From Caballeronia sp. LZ062 (GTDB lineage: Bacteria; Pseudomonadota; Gammaproteobacteria; Burkholderiales; Burkholderiaceae): a DNA stretch of 64,000 bases. The notes beneath the pieces are model-generated. The model worked only from the letters and a program-made list of their open reading frames with translations, did no database searches and had not been told where the DNA came from. The translations under genes were made by a program, and so were the position numbers. The DNA is taken from contig NZ_JARTWB010000002.1 of assembly GCF_031450785.1 (NCBI RefSeq), positions 1,860,001 to 1,924,000 on the forward strand, in the 5' to 3' direction. Of the stretch, positions 37,650-46,708 are shown piece by piece. The first letter of the stretch is position 1; each line of letters begins with the position of its first letter.

Positions 37650-38747
37650 ATGATCTTCGAACGCTCCCTGCAGCGCGAACTCGCGTATACGGCCGGCGCC
37701 GTGTTCATGGTGCTGCTCACGATCATGCTCACGACGATGATGATCCGCATCGTCGGCTTCGCGGCGCAAGGTCAGATCGACCCGCGCGATGTCGTCGTGC
37801 TGATCGGCCTCACCGTCATCGGCTATCTCGCCGTCATGCTGATCGTGACGCTCTTCGTCTCCATTCTCTTCGTGCTCACGCGCTGGTATCGCGATTCGGA
37901 GATGGTGGTATGGCTCGCCTCGGGCGTGAGCCAGACGCAGCTCATCAAGCCCATTGCCGTCTTTTCCACGCCGATCATCATTCTCATCATCTTCTTCGCC
38001 TTCGTCGGCTGGCCGTGGTCGAATCAGCAGAGCAAGCTCATCAAGGCGCGTTTCCAGCAGCGCGATGAAGTGTCGCTGCTCGCGCCGGGCCAGTTCCGCG
38101 AATCGCCGTCGAGCCATCGGGTGTTCTTCATCGAGAAGATGTCGCCGGATCAGGGGCACGTAGAGAACGTGTTCGTCACGAGCACCGAAGGCGGCAAGGT
38201 CAACGTGATCGTCTCGAAGAACGGCCACACCGAGACGCACGCCGACGGCGACCGCTTCATCGTGCTGGAAAACGGGCGGCGCTATGACGGCACGCCCGGC
38301 CAGCCGAACTTCCGCATCATGGAGTTCGCGCGCTACGGCGTGAAAATCATGAGTCGTCAGGTGGTGAACACGCCGACCACGACCGGCATTTCCACGCCTG
38401 ATCTGCTCGCGAATCCGACAAAAGAAAATCTGGCCGAATTTGCCTGGCGTCTCGGCTTGCCGCTGATCGCCATCAACCTGATGCTGCTTGCCATTCCGCT
38501 GTCTTATCAGAATCCGCGCCGCAGCCGGACCATCAATCTCGTGATGGCCGTGCTGATTTATCTCACGTATTCGAACCTGCTGAACGTGGTGCAATCGTGG
38601 ATCGAACAGGGCAAGCTCTCGTTCGGCGTCGGCATCGTCGGGCTGCATGTGCTGGTGCTCGCGCTCGTTGCGTTCATCTTCTGGCTGCGCGTGCGCAACC
38701 GGCCGCTCTTCACGCGAGCGAGCTTCACGCGCTCGAAGGGAGCCTGA
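37650..38747 (+). CDS. lptF: LPS export ABC transporter permease LptF
   Basis: LptF is one of the two permeases that extract lipopolysaccharide from the inner membrane in the LptB2FGC machine. The 365-residue protein has the expected layout: N-terminal amphipathic helix (IFERSLQRELAYTAGAVF), three membrane helices, a periplasmic beta-jellyroll domain (about residues 130-260) and three C-terminal helices. It is divergent from pepA; a -10 like TAAAAT lies at 37505-37510. lptG follows 4 bases after its stop. Confidence 0.95.
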   Translation: MIFERSLQRELAYTAGAVFMVLLTIMLTTMMIRIVGFAAQGQIDPRDVVVLIGLTVIGYLAVMLIVTLFVSILFVLTRWYRDSEMVVWLASGVSQTQLIKPIAVFSTPIIILIIFFAFVGWPWSNQQSKLIKARFQQRDEVSLLAPGQFRESPSSHRVFFIEKMSPDQGHVENVFVTSTEGGKVNVIVSKNGHTETHADGDRFIVLENGRRYDGTPGQPNFRIMEFARYGVKIMSRQVVNTPTTTGISTPDLLANPTKENLAEFAWRLGLPLIAINLMLLAIPLSYQNPRRSRTINLVMAVLIYLTYSNLLNVVQSWIEQGKLSFGVGIVGLHVLVLALVAFIFWLRVRNRPLFTRASFTRSKGA

Positions 38748-38751
38748 GCCC

Positions 38752-39900
38752 ATGCGCATCTATGAACGTTACTTCGCGCGCCAGATCTATCTCGCCTTCA
38801 TCTTTATTCTGTTCGCGTTTTCCGGCCTGTTTTTCTTCTTCGATCTGATCAACGAGCTGAACACGGTCGGGCACGGCAACTACAAGTTCACGCTCGCGGT
38901 GCTGCGCGTGGCCTTGCAGACGCCCTCGCGCTTCTACGAAATCATTCCGGTCGCCGCACTGATTTCCGCCATCTACGTGTTCGCGCAAATGGCGGCGGCC
39001 TCCGAGTTCACCATCTTCCGCGTGTCCGGGCTCTCGACCGGCGCGGCGCTGCGTTCGCTCTTGAAGATCGGCGTGCCGCTCGTGCTGGTGACGTACATCA
39101 TCGGCGAAGTGGTCGGGCCTTACGCCGATCAGTTGTCCGAGCGCGTGCGGCTGGAGGCGCTGGGCTCGTCGGTGTCGTCGAATTTCGAGTCGGGCGTGTG
39201 GGTGAAGGACACACTTTCCGCGAAGGAAAACGGCGAACAGGTGACGCGCTTCGTCAATGTCGGCACGCTGAACCCGGATACGACGATCGCGAACGTGCGC
39301 ATCTACGAATTCGATTCGAAGTTCCGGCTCTCGAGCGTGCGCATTGCGCAAAGCGGCGTGTATCAGCCGCCCGGCCACTGGAAGCTGACGGGCGTGACGG
39401 AGACGCAGTTGGTCGATGCGCAGCCGCAGACCGCAAACCGCGGCGATGCTTTGAATCCCGTGTATCGCGCCAATGAAACGACGCTGCCGCAATTCTCGCT
39501 GCGCTCGGAACTGACGCCGCAGATTCTTTCGGTGCTGCTGGTGTCGCCGGATCGCATGTCCATGTTCAACCTTTTCCGCTATATCCAGCACTTGACGGAG
39601 AATCATCAGGACACGCAGCGGTATCAGATCGCGTTCTGGCGCAAGATTCTGTATCCGTTCGCGGTGTTCGTGATGCTGGTGCTGTCGCTGCCGTTCGCGT
39701 ATCTGCATACGCGGGCGGGCGTGGTGGGCGTAAAGGTGTTCGGCGGCATCATGATCGGCATGAGCTTCCAGTTGTTCAATACGCTGTTCTCGCATATCGG
39801 CACGTTGAACACATGGCCCGCGCCGATCACGGCGGCAGCGCCCGCGCTGGCTTACCTGGCAATCGGCTTGCTGGGTCTCAAGTGGGTCGAGCGGCACTGA
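38752..39900 (+). CDS. lptG: LPS export ABC transporter permease LptG
   Basis: LptG is the partner of LptF. The 382-residue protein starts MRIYERYFARQIYLAF and has membrane helices at both ends flanking a periplasmic domain. Conserved pieces are FFFFDLINELNTVGHGNY, EFTIFRVSGLSTG and the C-terminal FGGIMIGMSFQLFNTLF. I chose ATG 38752; the longer frame runs into lptF. The pair is co-transcribed. Confidence 0.95.
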   Translation: MRIYERYFARQIYLAFIFILFAFSGLFFFFDLINELNTVGHGNYKFTLAVLRVALQTPSRFYEIIPVAALISAIYVFAQMAAASEFTIFRVSGLSTGAALRSLLKIGVPLVLVTYIIGEVVGPYADQLSERVRLEALGSSVSSNFESGVWVKDTLSAKENGEQVTRFVNVGTLNPDTTIANVRIYEFDSKFRLSSVRIAQSGVYQPPGHWKLTGVTETQLVDAQPQTANRGDALNPVYRANETTLPQFSLRSELTPQILSVLLVSPDRMSMFNLFRYIQHLTENHQDTQRYQIAFWRKILYPFAVFVMLVLSLPFAYLHTRAGVVGVKVFGGIMIGMSFQLFNTLFSHIGTLNTWPAPITAAAPALAYLAIGLLGLKWVERH

Positions 39901-39925
39901 CGGCCGCATCGGACAGGAGAACGCG

Positions 39926-40297
39926 ATGAGCACGCACGGCATCATCCTCTTCGGACACGGCGCACGCGACCCGCGCTGGGCCGAGCCGTTCGAGCGCCTC
40001 GCCGCGAAGCTGCGCGCATTGCGCGGCGATCCGGTGTCGCTCGCGTTCCTCGAATTGATGACACCCGATTTGCCGACGGCGGTTGCCGCGCAAGCCGCTG
40101 ATGGCTGCACGTCGATTACCGTCGTCCCAGTGTTCTTCGGGCAAGGCGGGCATGTGCGGCGCGATTTGCCCGAAGTGGTCGCGAAGTGCCGTGAGACGCA
40201 TCCGGATGTCGCCATTCACTGCGCGACAGCGGTTGGCGAAGACGATGCGGTGCTCGATGCAGTGGCGGCGTACTGCGTGCGGCAAACGGACGCTTAG
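39926..40297 (+). CDS. CbiX/SirB-type chelatase (short form)
   Basis: A 123-residue single-domain CbiX/SirB-like protein. The N-terminal LFGHGARDPRWAEPFERL carries the metal-ligand His of the HGSR-like motif, and VPVFFGQGGHVRRDLP carries the second His. Such small forms insert cobalt or ferrous iron into sirohydrochlorin as homodimers. Because the convergent cys operon ends in a uroporphyrinogen-III methyltransferase that makes precorrin-2, ferrochelation toward siroheme is likely, but cobalt chelation cannot be excluded. Confidence 0.85.
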   Translation: MSTHGIILFGHGARDPRWAEPFERLAAKLRALRGDPVSLAFLELMTPDLPTAVAAQAADGCTSITVVPVFFGQGGHVRRDLPEVVAKCRETHPDVAIHCATAVGEDDAVLDAVAAYCVRQTDA

Positions 40298-40310
40298 CGC
40301 GCACGCAAAC

Positions 40311-40340
40311 AAAAAGCGCATCGTCTCCGATGCGCTTTTT
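40311..40340. terminator. Bidirectional terminator between the chelatase gene and cobA
   Basis: A perfect 13-bp stem (40311-40323 with 40328-40340) with a 4-base loop has A5 at the left foot and T5 at the right foot. It serves both convergent genes. Confidence 0.92.
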
Positions 40341-40360
40341 ATCTTTCGCAAGCCTGAGAA

Positions 40361-41137
40361 TCAAGCCGCCGCCTGCATCCCTTTCAGATGCACCTTCGGC
40401 TTCCCCGCTGACGCCCTCTCCTTGAACGCCTCGCCGATCATCAGAAGACTCGGCTGCGACGGATCCAGCCACGCCTGCGCCTCGCCGAGCGCCATGCGCG
40501 CGAGCGTCAGCGTGAGCGTGCGTTCGCGCGGCGTGCTGCACGCCTCGACAATCGCTACCGGCGTCGAACCGGGCCGCCCGGCGTCGATCAATTGCTGCGC
40601 GATATCCGCCGCACTGTCGCGGCCCATGTAGAACACGAGCGAATCGGCCTTCGCCTGCTCGCGGATGTCCTCGCTGTCGGCGGCGCGGCTATGCGTCGCG
40701 AGCGCGACACTGCGCGATACGCCGCGCAACGTGAGCGAGCGACGCAGCGTCGCGGCACTCGCGAGCGCCGCCGTGATGCCCGGCACCACTTCGTACTCGA
40801 TGCCCGCCGCTTCCAGCGCGCGCATCTCCTCGTCAGCGCGGCCGAAGAGCATCGGATCGCCGCCCTTCAGGCGCACGACGACGCCATGCTCGCGCGCCGC
40901 ATCGACAATCTGCTTGTTGATGAAATGCTGGGCCGTCGAACGCTGACCGCAACGCTTGCCGACCGCGATCCGCTTCGCATTCGGCGCGTAGTCGAGCATC
41001 GCCGGCTCGATCAGCGCGTCGTGCAGCACCACATCCGCCTGTTCGAGCAAACGCATGCCGCGCACGGTGATGAGATCCGCCGCGCCCGGTCCTGCTCCGA
41101 TCAGATAGACCTTACCCATTTGCATTTCGTCCGTCAT
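40361..41137 (-). CDS. cobA: Uroporphyrinogen-III C-methyltransferase
   Basis: The enzyme methylates uroporphyrinogen III twice with S-adenosylmethionine to give precorrin-2, the precursor of siroheme and of corrins. The 258-residue protein has the SUMT signatures VYLIGAGPGAADLITVRG, HDALIEPAML, VVRLKGGDPMLFGR and VVPGITAALAS. Start at ATG 41137, 6 bases after the cysN stop, with AAGG upstream. As the last gene of the sulfate assimilation operon it most likely provides siroheme for CysI. Confidence 0.94.
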   Translation of the reverse strand: MTDEMQMGKVYLIGAGPGAADLITVRGMRLLEQADVVLHDALIEPAMLDYAPNAKRIAVGKRCGQRSTAQHFINKQIVDAAREHGVVVRLKGGDPMLFGRADEEMRALEAAGIEYEVVPGITAALASAATLRRSLTLRGVSRSVALATHSRAADSEDIREQAKADSLVFYMGRDSAADIAQQLIDAGRPGSTPVAIVEACSTPRERTLTLTLARMALGEAQAWLDPSQPSLLMIGEAFKERASAGKPKVHLKGMQAAA

Positions 41138-41143
41138 CAAGCC

Positions 41144-42457
41144 TTAAGCCGCGATTTCGCGAATCATACCGGCCGCGACCGTGTGATGCGTCGCCTCGTC
41201 GATCAGCACGAACGCGCCGGTGCCCTGATGCGTATCGTATTCGTCCGCCACGATCGGCTTTTGCAGCGTGAGCGCCACGCGGCCGATGTCGTTCATCGCA
41301 AGCGTCGTGCGGTCCACCGAATGCGACAGCGTGTGTACGTCCAGCACCTCTTTCACGGCGCCGATGCGCGCGAATACGGTGTTGGTCGTCTGCTTCAGCA
41401 AATACTTGCGCTGCGGCGAAAGCGGCTCTTCGTCGAACCAGCAGAGGTCGGCTTCCAGCTTCTTCGCGGGCGCAACCGTAGCCGTCGCCGGGACGAACGT
41501 ATCGCCGCGCGACACGTCCACGTCTTCGGTCAGGCGGATGGTCACCGTCTGGCCCGCGAACGCGCGATTCACCGACGCAACGCCGCCCGGCACCGGTGCA
41601 ATGATCTCCGCGACCGTCGCCTGGCGATTCGCCGGCAGCACGTTGATCGCATCGCCCACGCGCACTTCGCCTGCTTCGACGCGGCCCATGTAGCCGCGGA
41701 AGTCGTCGGCCTGCGAGCCGTCCTGACGCGCGACCCACTGCACCGGAAAACGCAGCGCCTGCTCGTTCGGCTGTGCAACCGGCAGCGATTCGAGCAGATC
41801 GAGCAGCGGCTCGCCCGCGTACCACGGCATGCGCTCGCTCGCGCTCACGATGTTGTCGCCCTTCAGCGCCGACACCGGCACGAAGCGCACATGCTCGAGA
41901 CCGAGTTGACGCGCGAGCGCGACATACGCATCGCGAATCTCGTTGAAGCGCGTCTCGCTGTACTCGACCAGATCCATCTTGTTGATCGCGACGATCACGT
42001 GCTGCAGACCGAGCAGCTTCACGATGGCGCTGTGGCGCTTGGTCTGCGGCAGCAGTTGCGCTTCGCCGTTCTCGAACGTGACGCGCGTCGCGTCGACGAG
42101 AATGATGGCGGCGTGCGCCGTCGACGCGCCCGTCACCATGTTGCGCGTGTATTGCTCGTGGCCCGGCGTGTCCGCGATGATGAACTTGCGCTTGGCGGTC
42201 GCGAAATAGCGATACGCGACGTCGATGGTGATGCCCTGCTCGCGTTCGGCTTCGAGACCGTCCGTGAGCAGCGACAGGTCGATTTCATCGCCGACGGTGC
42301 GCTTGTTTTTCGCGCGCGAGATGGCCGACAACTGGTCGGACAGAACCGCCTTGCTGTCGTACAGCAGGCGGCCGATCAGCGTGCTCTTGCCGTCGTCGAC
42401 GCTGCCCGCCGTGATGAAGCGCAACACGCCCAGGTCTTCCGCTTGATAGATGCTCAT
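41144..42457 (-). CDS. cysN: Sulfate adenylyltransferase subunit 1 (GTPase)
   Basis: CysN is the GTPase that drives formation of adenosine 5'-phosphosulfate by CysD. The 437-residue protein is an EF-Tu-like GTPase with P-loop AGSVDDGKSTLIGRLL, switch DTPGHEQYTRNM and guanine-specificity NKMDLV, followed by two beta-barrel domains. No APS-kinase (CysC) extension is fused, consistent with direct APS reduction by the CysH type seen here. The start MSIYQAEDL at 42457 lies 28 bases after cysD. Confidence 0.96.
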   Translation of the reverse strand: MSIYQAEDLGVLRFITAGSVDDGKSTLIGRLLYDSKAVLSDQLSAISRAKNKRTVGDEIDLSLLTDGLEAEREQGITIDVAYRYFATAKRKFIIADTPGHEQYTRNMVTGASTAHAAIILVDATRVTFENGEAQLLPQTKRHSAIVKLLGLQHVIVAINKMDLVEYSETRFNEIRDAYVALARQLGLEHVRFVPVSALKGDNIVSASERMPWYAGEPLLDLLESLPVAQPNEQALRFPVQWVARQDGSQADDFRGYMGRVEAGEVRVGDAINVLPANRQATVAEIIAPVPGGVASVNRAFAGQTVTIRLTEDVDVSRGDTFVPATATVAPAKKLEADLCWFDEEPLSPQRKYLLKQTTNTVFARIGAVKEVLDVHTLSHSVDRTTLAMNDIGRVALTLQKPIVADEYDTHQGTGAFVLIDEATHHTVAAGMIREIAA

Positions 42458-42485
42458 GATTCGTTGGTTCCTTGGAGCGTGATGC

Positions 42486-43448
42486 TTAGAAATAGCCTTG
42501 CTTCTTGCGCTGTTCCATCGCCGCTTCGGACGCTTGGTCGTCCATGCGCGTGGCGCCACGCTCGGTGATTTCGGTTACGGCCGTTTCCGCGATGATCTTC
42601 TCGACGTCGTCGGCGTCGCTCGCCACCGGGCACGTGCAGCTGATATCGCCGACGGTACGGAAACGCACTTGCGCAATCTCCGGCGTCTCGCCTTCGCGAA
42701 CCGGCGTGAGCGGCGTCACCGGCACGAGCAGCCCATTGCGACGCACGATTTCGCGGTCATGTGCGTAGTAGATCGACGGCAGTTCCAGCTTCTCGCGTGC
42801 GATGTACTGCCACACGTCGAGTTCCGTCCAGTTCGAGATCGGGAACACGCGCAGATGCTCGCCTGCGTGCAGACGCGCGTTGTAGATGCTCCACAGTTCC
42901 GGGCGCTGCGCCTTCGGATCCCACTGGCCGAATTCGTCGCGGAACGAGAAGATGCGCTCTTTCGCGCGCGCCTTCTCTTCGTCGCGGCGCGCGCCGCCGA
43001 TCATCGCCGTGTAACCGTATTGCTCGATGGTTTCGAGCAGCGTGACCGCTTGCGCGGCGTTGCGCGAATCCGTCTCGCGCCGCAGGCGCACGGTGCCCTT
43101 CTTGATCGAATCTTCGACATGGCCGACGACCAGTTCCGCGCCGATTTCGGCTGCGCGGCGGTCGCGGAAGTCGATCACTTCCTGGAAGTTATGCCCCGTG
43201 TCGATATGCACGAGCGGGAACGGCAGCACAGTCTTGCGATTGCCGCCGAGACCGAATGCCTTCAGCGCGAGCGCCAGCACGACGACCGAATCCTTGCCGC
43301 CCGAAAACAGCAGCGCGGGCTTGCTGCATTCCGCGACGAGTTCGCGCAGGATGTGGATCGACTCGGCTTCGAGCCAGTCGAGATGGTCCATCCGCGTCGC
43401 CTGATTGACGATCGGGGCCGAGACGTTGGGGTCGAGCGTGGTGCTCAT
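42486..43448 (-). CDS. cysD: Sulfate adenylyltransferase subunit 2
   Basis: CysD is the catalytic ATP sulfurylase subunit of the PP-loop family. The 320-residue protein shows the PP-loop LLFSGGKDSVVVL, then PLVHIDTGHNFQEVIDFRD and GGARRDEEKARAKERIFSFRD. It ends GATRMDDQASEAAMEQRKKQGYF-like, standard for the family. It is between cysH and cysN. Confidence 0.97.
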   Translation of the reverse strand: MSTTLDPNVSAPIVNQATRMDHLDWLEAESIHILRELVAECSKPALLFSGGKDSVVVLALALKAFGLGGNRKTVLPFPLVHIDTGHNFQEVIDFRDRRAAEIGAELVVGHVEDSIKKGTVRLRRETDSRNAAQAVTLLETIEQYGYTAMIGGARRDEEKARAKERIFSFRDEFGQWDPKAQRPELWSIYNARLHAGEHLRVFPISNWTELDVWQYIAREKLELPSIYYAHDREIVRRNGLLVPVTPLTPVREGETPEIAQVRFRTVGDISCTCPVASDADDVEKIIAETAVTEITERGATRMDDQASEAAMEQRKKQGYF

Positions 43449-43528
43449 GTTCGTCGATCCTTTTTTGTGCGGCGTTGTTGGCAACACCGCGTTCAGTAAC
43501 AGGGTTGAGCCGGCGTCTGTGCGCCTTG

Positions 43529-44260
43529 TCAGATCGCGGAGCTTGGCGCTTCTTCGACGATCTTGATGCTGCTGATGTTCGTGATGTGCAGGCCGCATTC
43601 CTTCGTATCGCGCGATTCCCACCACCAGCGGCCCGCGCGGCTGTCCTCGCCGGGACGCACGGCGCGCGTGCACGGCTCGCAGCCGATGCTCGGATAGCCG
43701 CGCGCATGCAGCGGATTCACCGGCACGTCGAAGGCTTTCAGGTAGTCCCAGACGTCCGTCTCCGTCCAGTCCGCGAGCGGATTGAACTTGGCGATGCCGC
43801 GCGGCGCGTCGTGCTCTTCCTCGTGCAGTTCGGCGCGCGTCACCGACTGCTCGCGGCGCTGGCCCGTGACCCACGCGGAGACATCGGAGAGCGCGCGGTT
43901 GAGCGGCTCCACCTTGCGGATATGGCAGCAGCTCTTGCGCAGGTCGATGCTCTCGTAGAACGCGTTCACGCCGTGATCGCGCACGTATTCGTCGACAGCG
44001 GCTTGCTGCGGATGAAACTGCTCGATGTCGTAGCCGTAGCGTTCCTTCACGCGGTCGATCATGCCGAGCGTTTCCGCGTGCAGACGCCCCGTGTTCAGCG
44101 AAAAGATGCCGATGCCGACCTTGCGCGAAAGAATGGCGTGCGTAAGCACCATGTCTTCGGCGGCGAGGCTGCTGGCTAGCTTGACGCGCTCGTGGCGCGC
44201 TGCGATGGAATCGAGCAGCGCGTCGAGGCGTTCAACCTTGGCTTGCAGTTCTGGCGTCAT
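43529..44260 (-). CDS. cysH: Assimilatory adenylylsulfate (APS) reductase
   Basis: CysH reduces APS to sulfite with thioredoxin. The 243-residue protein carries the four cysteines that bind the 4Fe-4S cluster of the APS-specific type: the CC pair in LRKSCCHIRKVEPL and the CxxC in YPSIGCEPCTRAV. The catalytic Cys is in the C-terminal ECGLH. PAPS-specific enzymes lack the cluster cysteines, so this operon should work without APS kinase. It is 3 bases downstream of the DUF934 gene. Confidence 0.95.
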   Translation of the reverse strand: MTPELQAKVERLDALLDSIAARHERVKLASSLAAEDMVLTHAILSRKVGIGIFSLNTGRLHAETLGMIDRVKERYGYDIEQFHPQQAAVDEYVRDHGVNAFYESIDLRKSCCHIRKVEPLNRALSDVSAWVTGQRREQSVTRAELHEEEHDAPRGIAKFNPLADWTETDVWDYLKAFDVPVNPLHARGYPSIGCEPCTRAVRPGEDSRAGRWWWESRDTKECGLHITNISSIKIVEEAPSSAI

Positions 44261-44263
44261 GCC

Positions 44264-44803
44264 TCAGGCTCCGAGGGTGGCGAGCACCGCGGCGCGGCGG
44301 CGGAAGAGCGGTTCCGGATTGTCGTTCGCGCCCTGATACAGCTCGCTGAATTCGTTGAACGCGTTGAGCGCGTCGTTGATGTCCTTGTCCGCGCGCACGG
44401 CAAAAGCGTCGAAGCCGCAGCGGTAGTGGAAGAACACCTGATCGCGCAGCACGTCGCCGATGGCGCGCAACTCGCCCGTCCAGTTGTAGCGCTCGCGCAG
44501 CAGACGGCCGATGGAGAAGCCGCGGCCATCGCGGAACAACGGGAAATCGACCGCGATCACCGCGATCTTGTCGAAGTCCGGCGTGAGATCGGCGGGTTCG
44601 TCGTCGGGCGCGAGCCACACGCCGAGCGATTCCTTCGCACGCGACGCGACGAGCGTGTCCTTCGCGTCCTTCCACAGCGCGAACGGCACGATCACCTTGC
44701 CGGCGGGAAGCGCATCGACGGCCGGCAGCACGCCGTCCTCGCCTGCACGCACGACGGTGAAATCGTCTTCGACCACCGCGCGGTTCTTGATAATCAACGT
44801 CAT
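44264..44803 (-). CDS. DUF934 family protein of the sulfate assimilation operon
   Basis: A 179-residue soluble protein of family DUF934. Conserved pieces are IAVDFPLFRDGRGFSIGRLLRE, GELRAIGDVLRDQVFFHYRCGFDAF and an N-terminal VIVPFALWKD. It lies between cysI and cysH, with 10 bases before it and 3 after. Members are found with sulfite reductases that lack a CysJ partner, so a role in electron delivery or assembly is often suspected but not shown. ATG 44803 has AAGGA at a good distance; a TTG 6 bases upstream is the alternative. Confidence 0.9.
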   Translation of the reverse strand: MTLIIKNRAVVEDDFTVVRAGEDGVLPAVDALPAGKVIVPFALWKDAKDTLVASRAKESLGVWLAPDDEPADLTPDFDKIAVIAVDFPLFRDGRGFSIGRLLRERYNWTGELRAIGDVLRDQVFFHYRCGFDAFAVRADKDINDALNAFNEFSELYQGANDNPEPLFRRRAAVLATLGA

Positions 44804-44813
44804 CTGCAAATCC

Positions 44814-46490
44814 TTAAGCGTGGGCCTGGCGCGATGCGTACACGCGCTCCTTGAACGGCGCGATGCCGATGCGGTTGAACGTCTCGATGAAACGCTCGCC
44901 TTCCATGCGGTTGTCGACGAAGGTGTCGATCACGCTCGACACGACGTCCGGCATTTCATGCGCCGAGAACGACGGCCCGATCACCTTGCCGAGATGCGCG
45001 CCGGTCGCGCCCGAGCTTTGCTCGCCGCCGAGCGTCACCTGATACCACTCGGAGCCGTCCTTATCGACTCCGAGCACGCCAATGTTGCCGACGTGGTGAT
45101 GACCGCACGCGTTCATGCAGCCCGAAATGTTGATCGACAGGTCGCCCAGGTCATAGACAAAGTCGGCGTTATCGAAGCGTTCCTGGATGGCCTGCGCGAT
45201 CGGAATCGACTTCGCATTCGCGAGCGAGCAGAAATCGCCGCCCGGGCACGAAATGATGTCCGTCAGCAGGCCGATGTTCGACGTCGCGAAACCGATCGCC
45301 TTCGCGCGTTCCCAGATCGTGTACAGATCGCGCTTCTTCACGTTCGCGAGAATCAGGTTCTGCTCGTGCGAGACGCGGATTTCGCCGTAAGAGAACTCGT
45401 CGGCGAGGTTCGCGACTTCGTCCATCTGCTTGTCGGTGGCGTCGCCGGGCGCGATGCCCGTCGGCTTCAGCGACAGCGTGACCGCCGCATAGCCCGCAAT
45501 CTTGTGCGGGCGCACGTTGCGCTCGACCCAGCGCGCGAACGGCTTGCTTTCGATCAGATGCTTCTCGTACGAGGCGTCCGTGTCCGGAAGCTTTTCATAG
45601 ACGGGCGGTGCGAAGAACTTCGACACGCGGTCGACTTCGTCCTGCGTGAGCGTCGAGGGGCCATCCTTCAGATGCGCCCACTCTTCTTCCACCTGCTTCG
45701 CGAACTTCTCGGCCGACAGCGCCTTCACGAGAATCTTGATGCGCGCCTTGTACATGTTGTCGCGGCGGCCGTAGCGGTTGTACACGCGCAGCACGGCTTC
45801 GCAATACGTCAGCAGATGCTGCCACGGCAGATCTTCCTTGATGACCGCGCCGATGATCGGCGTGCGGCCGAGCCCGCCGCCCGCGAGAATGCTCGCGACG
45901 ACTTCGCCCTGCGCGTTCTTCTTCAGATAAACGCCGAGATCGTGGATCTGCACGGCCGCGCGGTCTTCCGCCGAGCCGCAGACGGCGATCTTGAACTTGC
46001 GCGGCAGCCATGCGAATTCCGGGTGGAACGTAGACCACTGACGCAGGATTTCGGCCCACGGACGCGGATCGACGATTTCGTCCGGCGCGACGCCCGCGAA
46101 CTGGTCCGCCGTGATGTTGCGGATGCAGTTGCCCGACGTCTGAATGGCGTGCATCTGCACCGACGCGAGCTTGCGCAGGATTTCCGGCGTTTCTTCCAGC
46201 TCGATCCAGTTGAACTGGATGTTGGTGCGCGTGGAGAAGTGGCCGTAGCCGCGGTCGTGCTCCCGCGCGATGGTGGCGAGCATCCGCAACTGGTCGCTGC
46301 GCAGATTGCCGTACGGAATCGCGATGCGGTGCATATACGCGTGGCGCTGCATGTAGAGGCCGTTCTGCAGCCGCAGCGGACGGAATTCTTCCTCGCTCAA
46401 CTCGCCCGACAGACGCCGGCGAACCTGATCGGCGTACTGCGCGACTCGTTCGTCAACGATTCGCTGGTCGATCTGATCGTATTGATACAT
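44814..46490 (-). CDS. cysI: Nitrite/sulfite reductase hemoprotein (sulfite reductase)
   Basis: A siroheme and 4Fe-4S enzyme that reduces sulfite to sulfide. The 558-residue protein has two ferredoxin-like half-domain repeats and the cluster ligands C-x5-C in SCPGGDFCSLAN and C-x3-C in NISGCMNACGHHHVGNIG. The RTNIQFNWIELEETPEIL and GNCIRNITADQFAG segments are typical. No flavoprotein CysJ gene is nearby, so ferredoxin or another donor probably supplies electrons. It is the first gene of the operon cysI-DUF934-cysH-cysD-cysN-cobA and is divergent from the CysB-type regulator. Confidence 0.94.
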   Translation of the reverse strand: MYQYDQIDQRIVDERVAQYADQVRRRLSGELSEEEFRPLRLQNGLYMQRHAYMHRIAIPYGNLRSDQLRMLATIAREHDRGYGHFSTRTNIQFNWIELEETPEILRKLASVQMHAIQTSGNCIRNITADQFAGVAPDEIVDPRPWAEILRQWSTFHPEFAWLPRKFKIAVCGSAEDRAAVQIHDLGVYLKKNAQGEVVASILAGGGLGRTPIIGAVIKEDLPWQHLLTYCEAVLRVYNRYGRRDNMYKARIKILVKALSAEKFAKQVEEEWAHLKDGPSTLTQDEVDRVSKFFAPPVYEKLPDTDASYEKHLIESKPFARWVERNVRPHKIAGYAAVTLSLKPTGIAPGDATDKQMDEVANLADEFSYGEIRVSHEQNLILANVKKRDLYTIWERAKAIGFATSNIGLLTDIISCPGGDFCSLANAKSIPIAQAIQERFDNADFVYDLGDLSINISGCMNACGHHHVGNIGVLGVDKDGSEWYQVTLGGEQSSGATGAHLGKVIGPSFSAHEMPDVVSSVIDTFVDNRMEGERFIETFNRIGIAPFKERVYASRQAHA

Positions 46491-46633
46491 TCGGGGGCCC
46501 CAAGTTTTTTGTTTAGCCGCCAGCGCCCTAGGTTGCGCCGCGCGTCAGATATCCATTGATTCGCCAATCGGCACAGCGTTCAGACGGAACGCTCATTTGC
46601 TAATGACGAAAACAGCTATGGATATTGGAAAAA

Positions 46634-46663
46634 TTGGACTGATAGTAATAAACCTGCTATATA
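46634..46663 (+). promoter_or_regulatory. Candidate promoter of the CysB-type regulator in the AT-rich cys intergenic region
   Basis: TTGGAC (46634-46639) and TATATT (46658-46663) are separated by 18 bases, which would start transcription about 40 bases before the regulator ATG. The surrounding 46600-46700 stretch is strikingly AT-rich compared with its flanks and likely also carries the divergent cysI promoter and regulator-binding sites. Confidence 0.45.
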
Positions 46664-46708
46664 TTGCAAACGACTGAAAAATTACTTTGATATGCGCGTG
46701 GGTTATAA

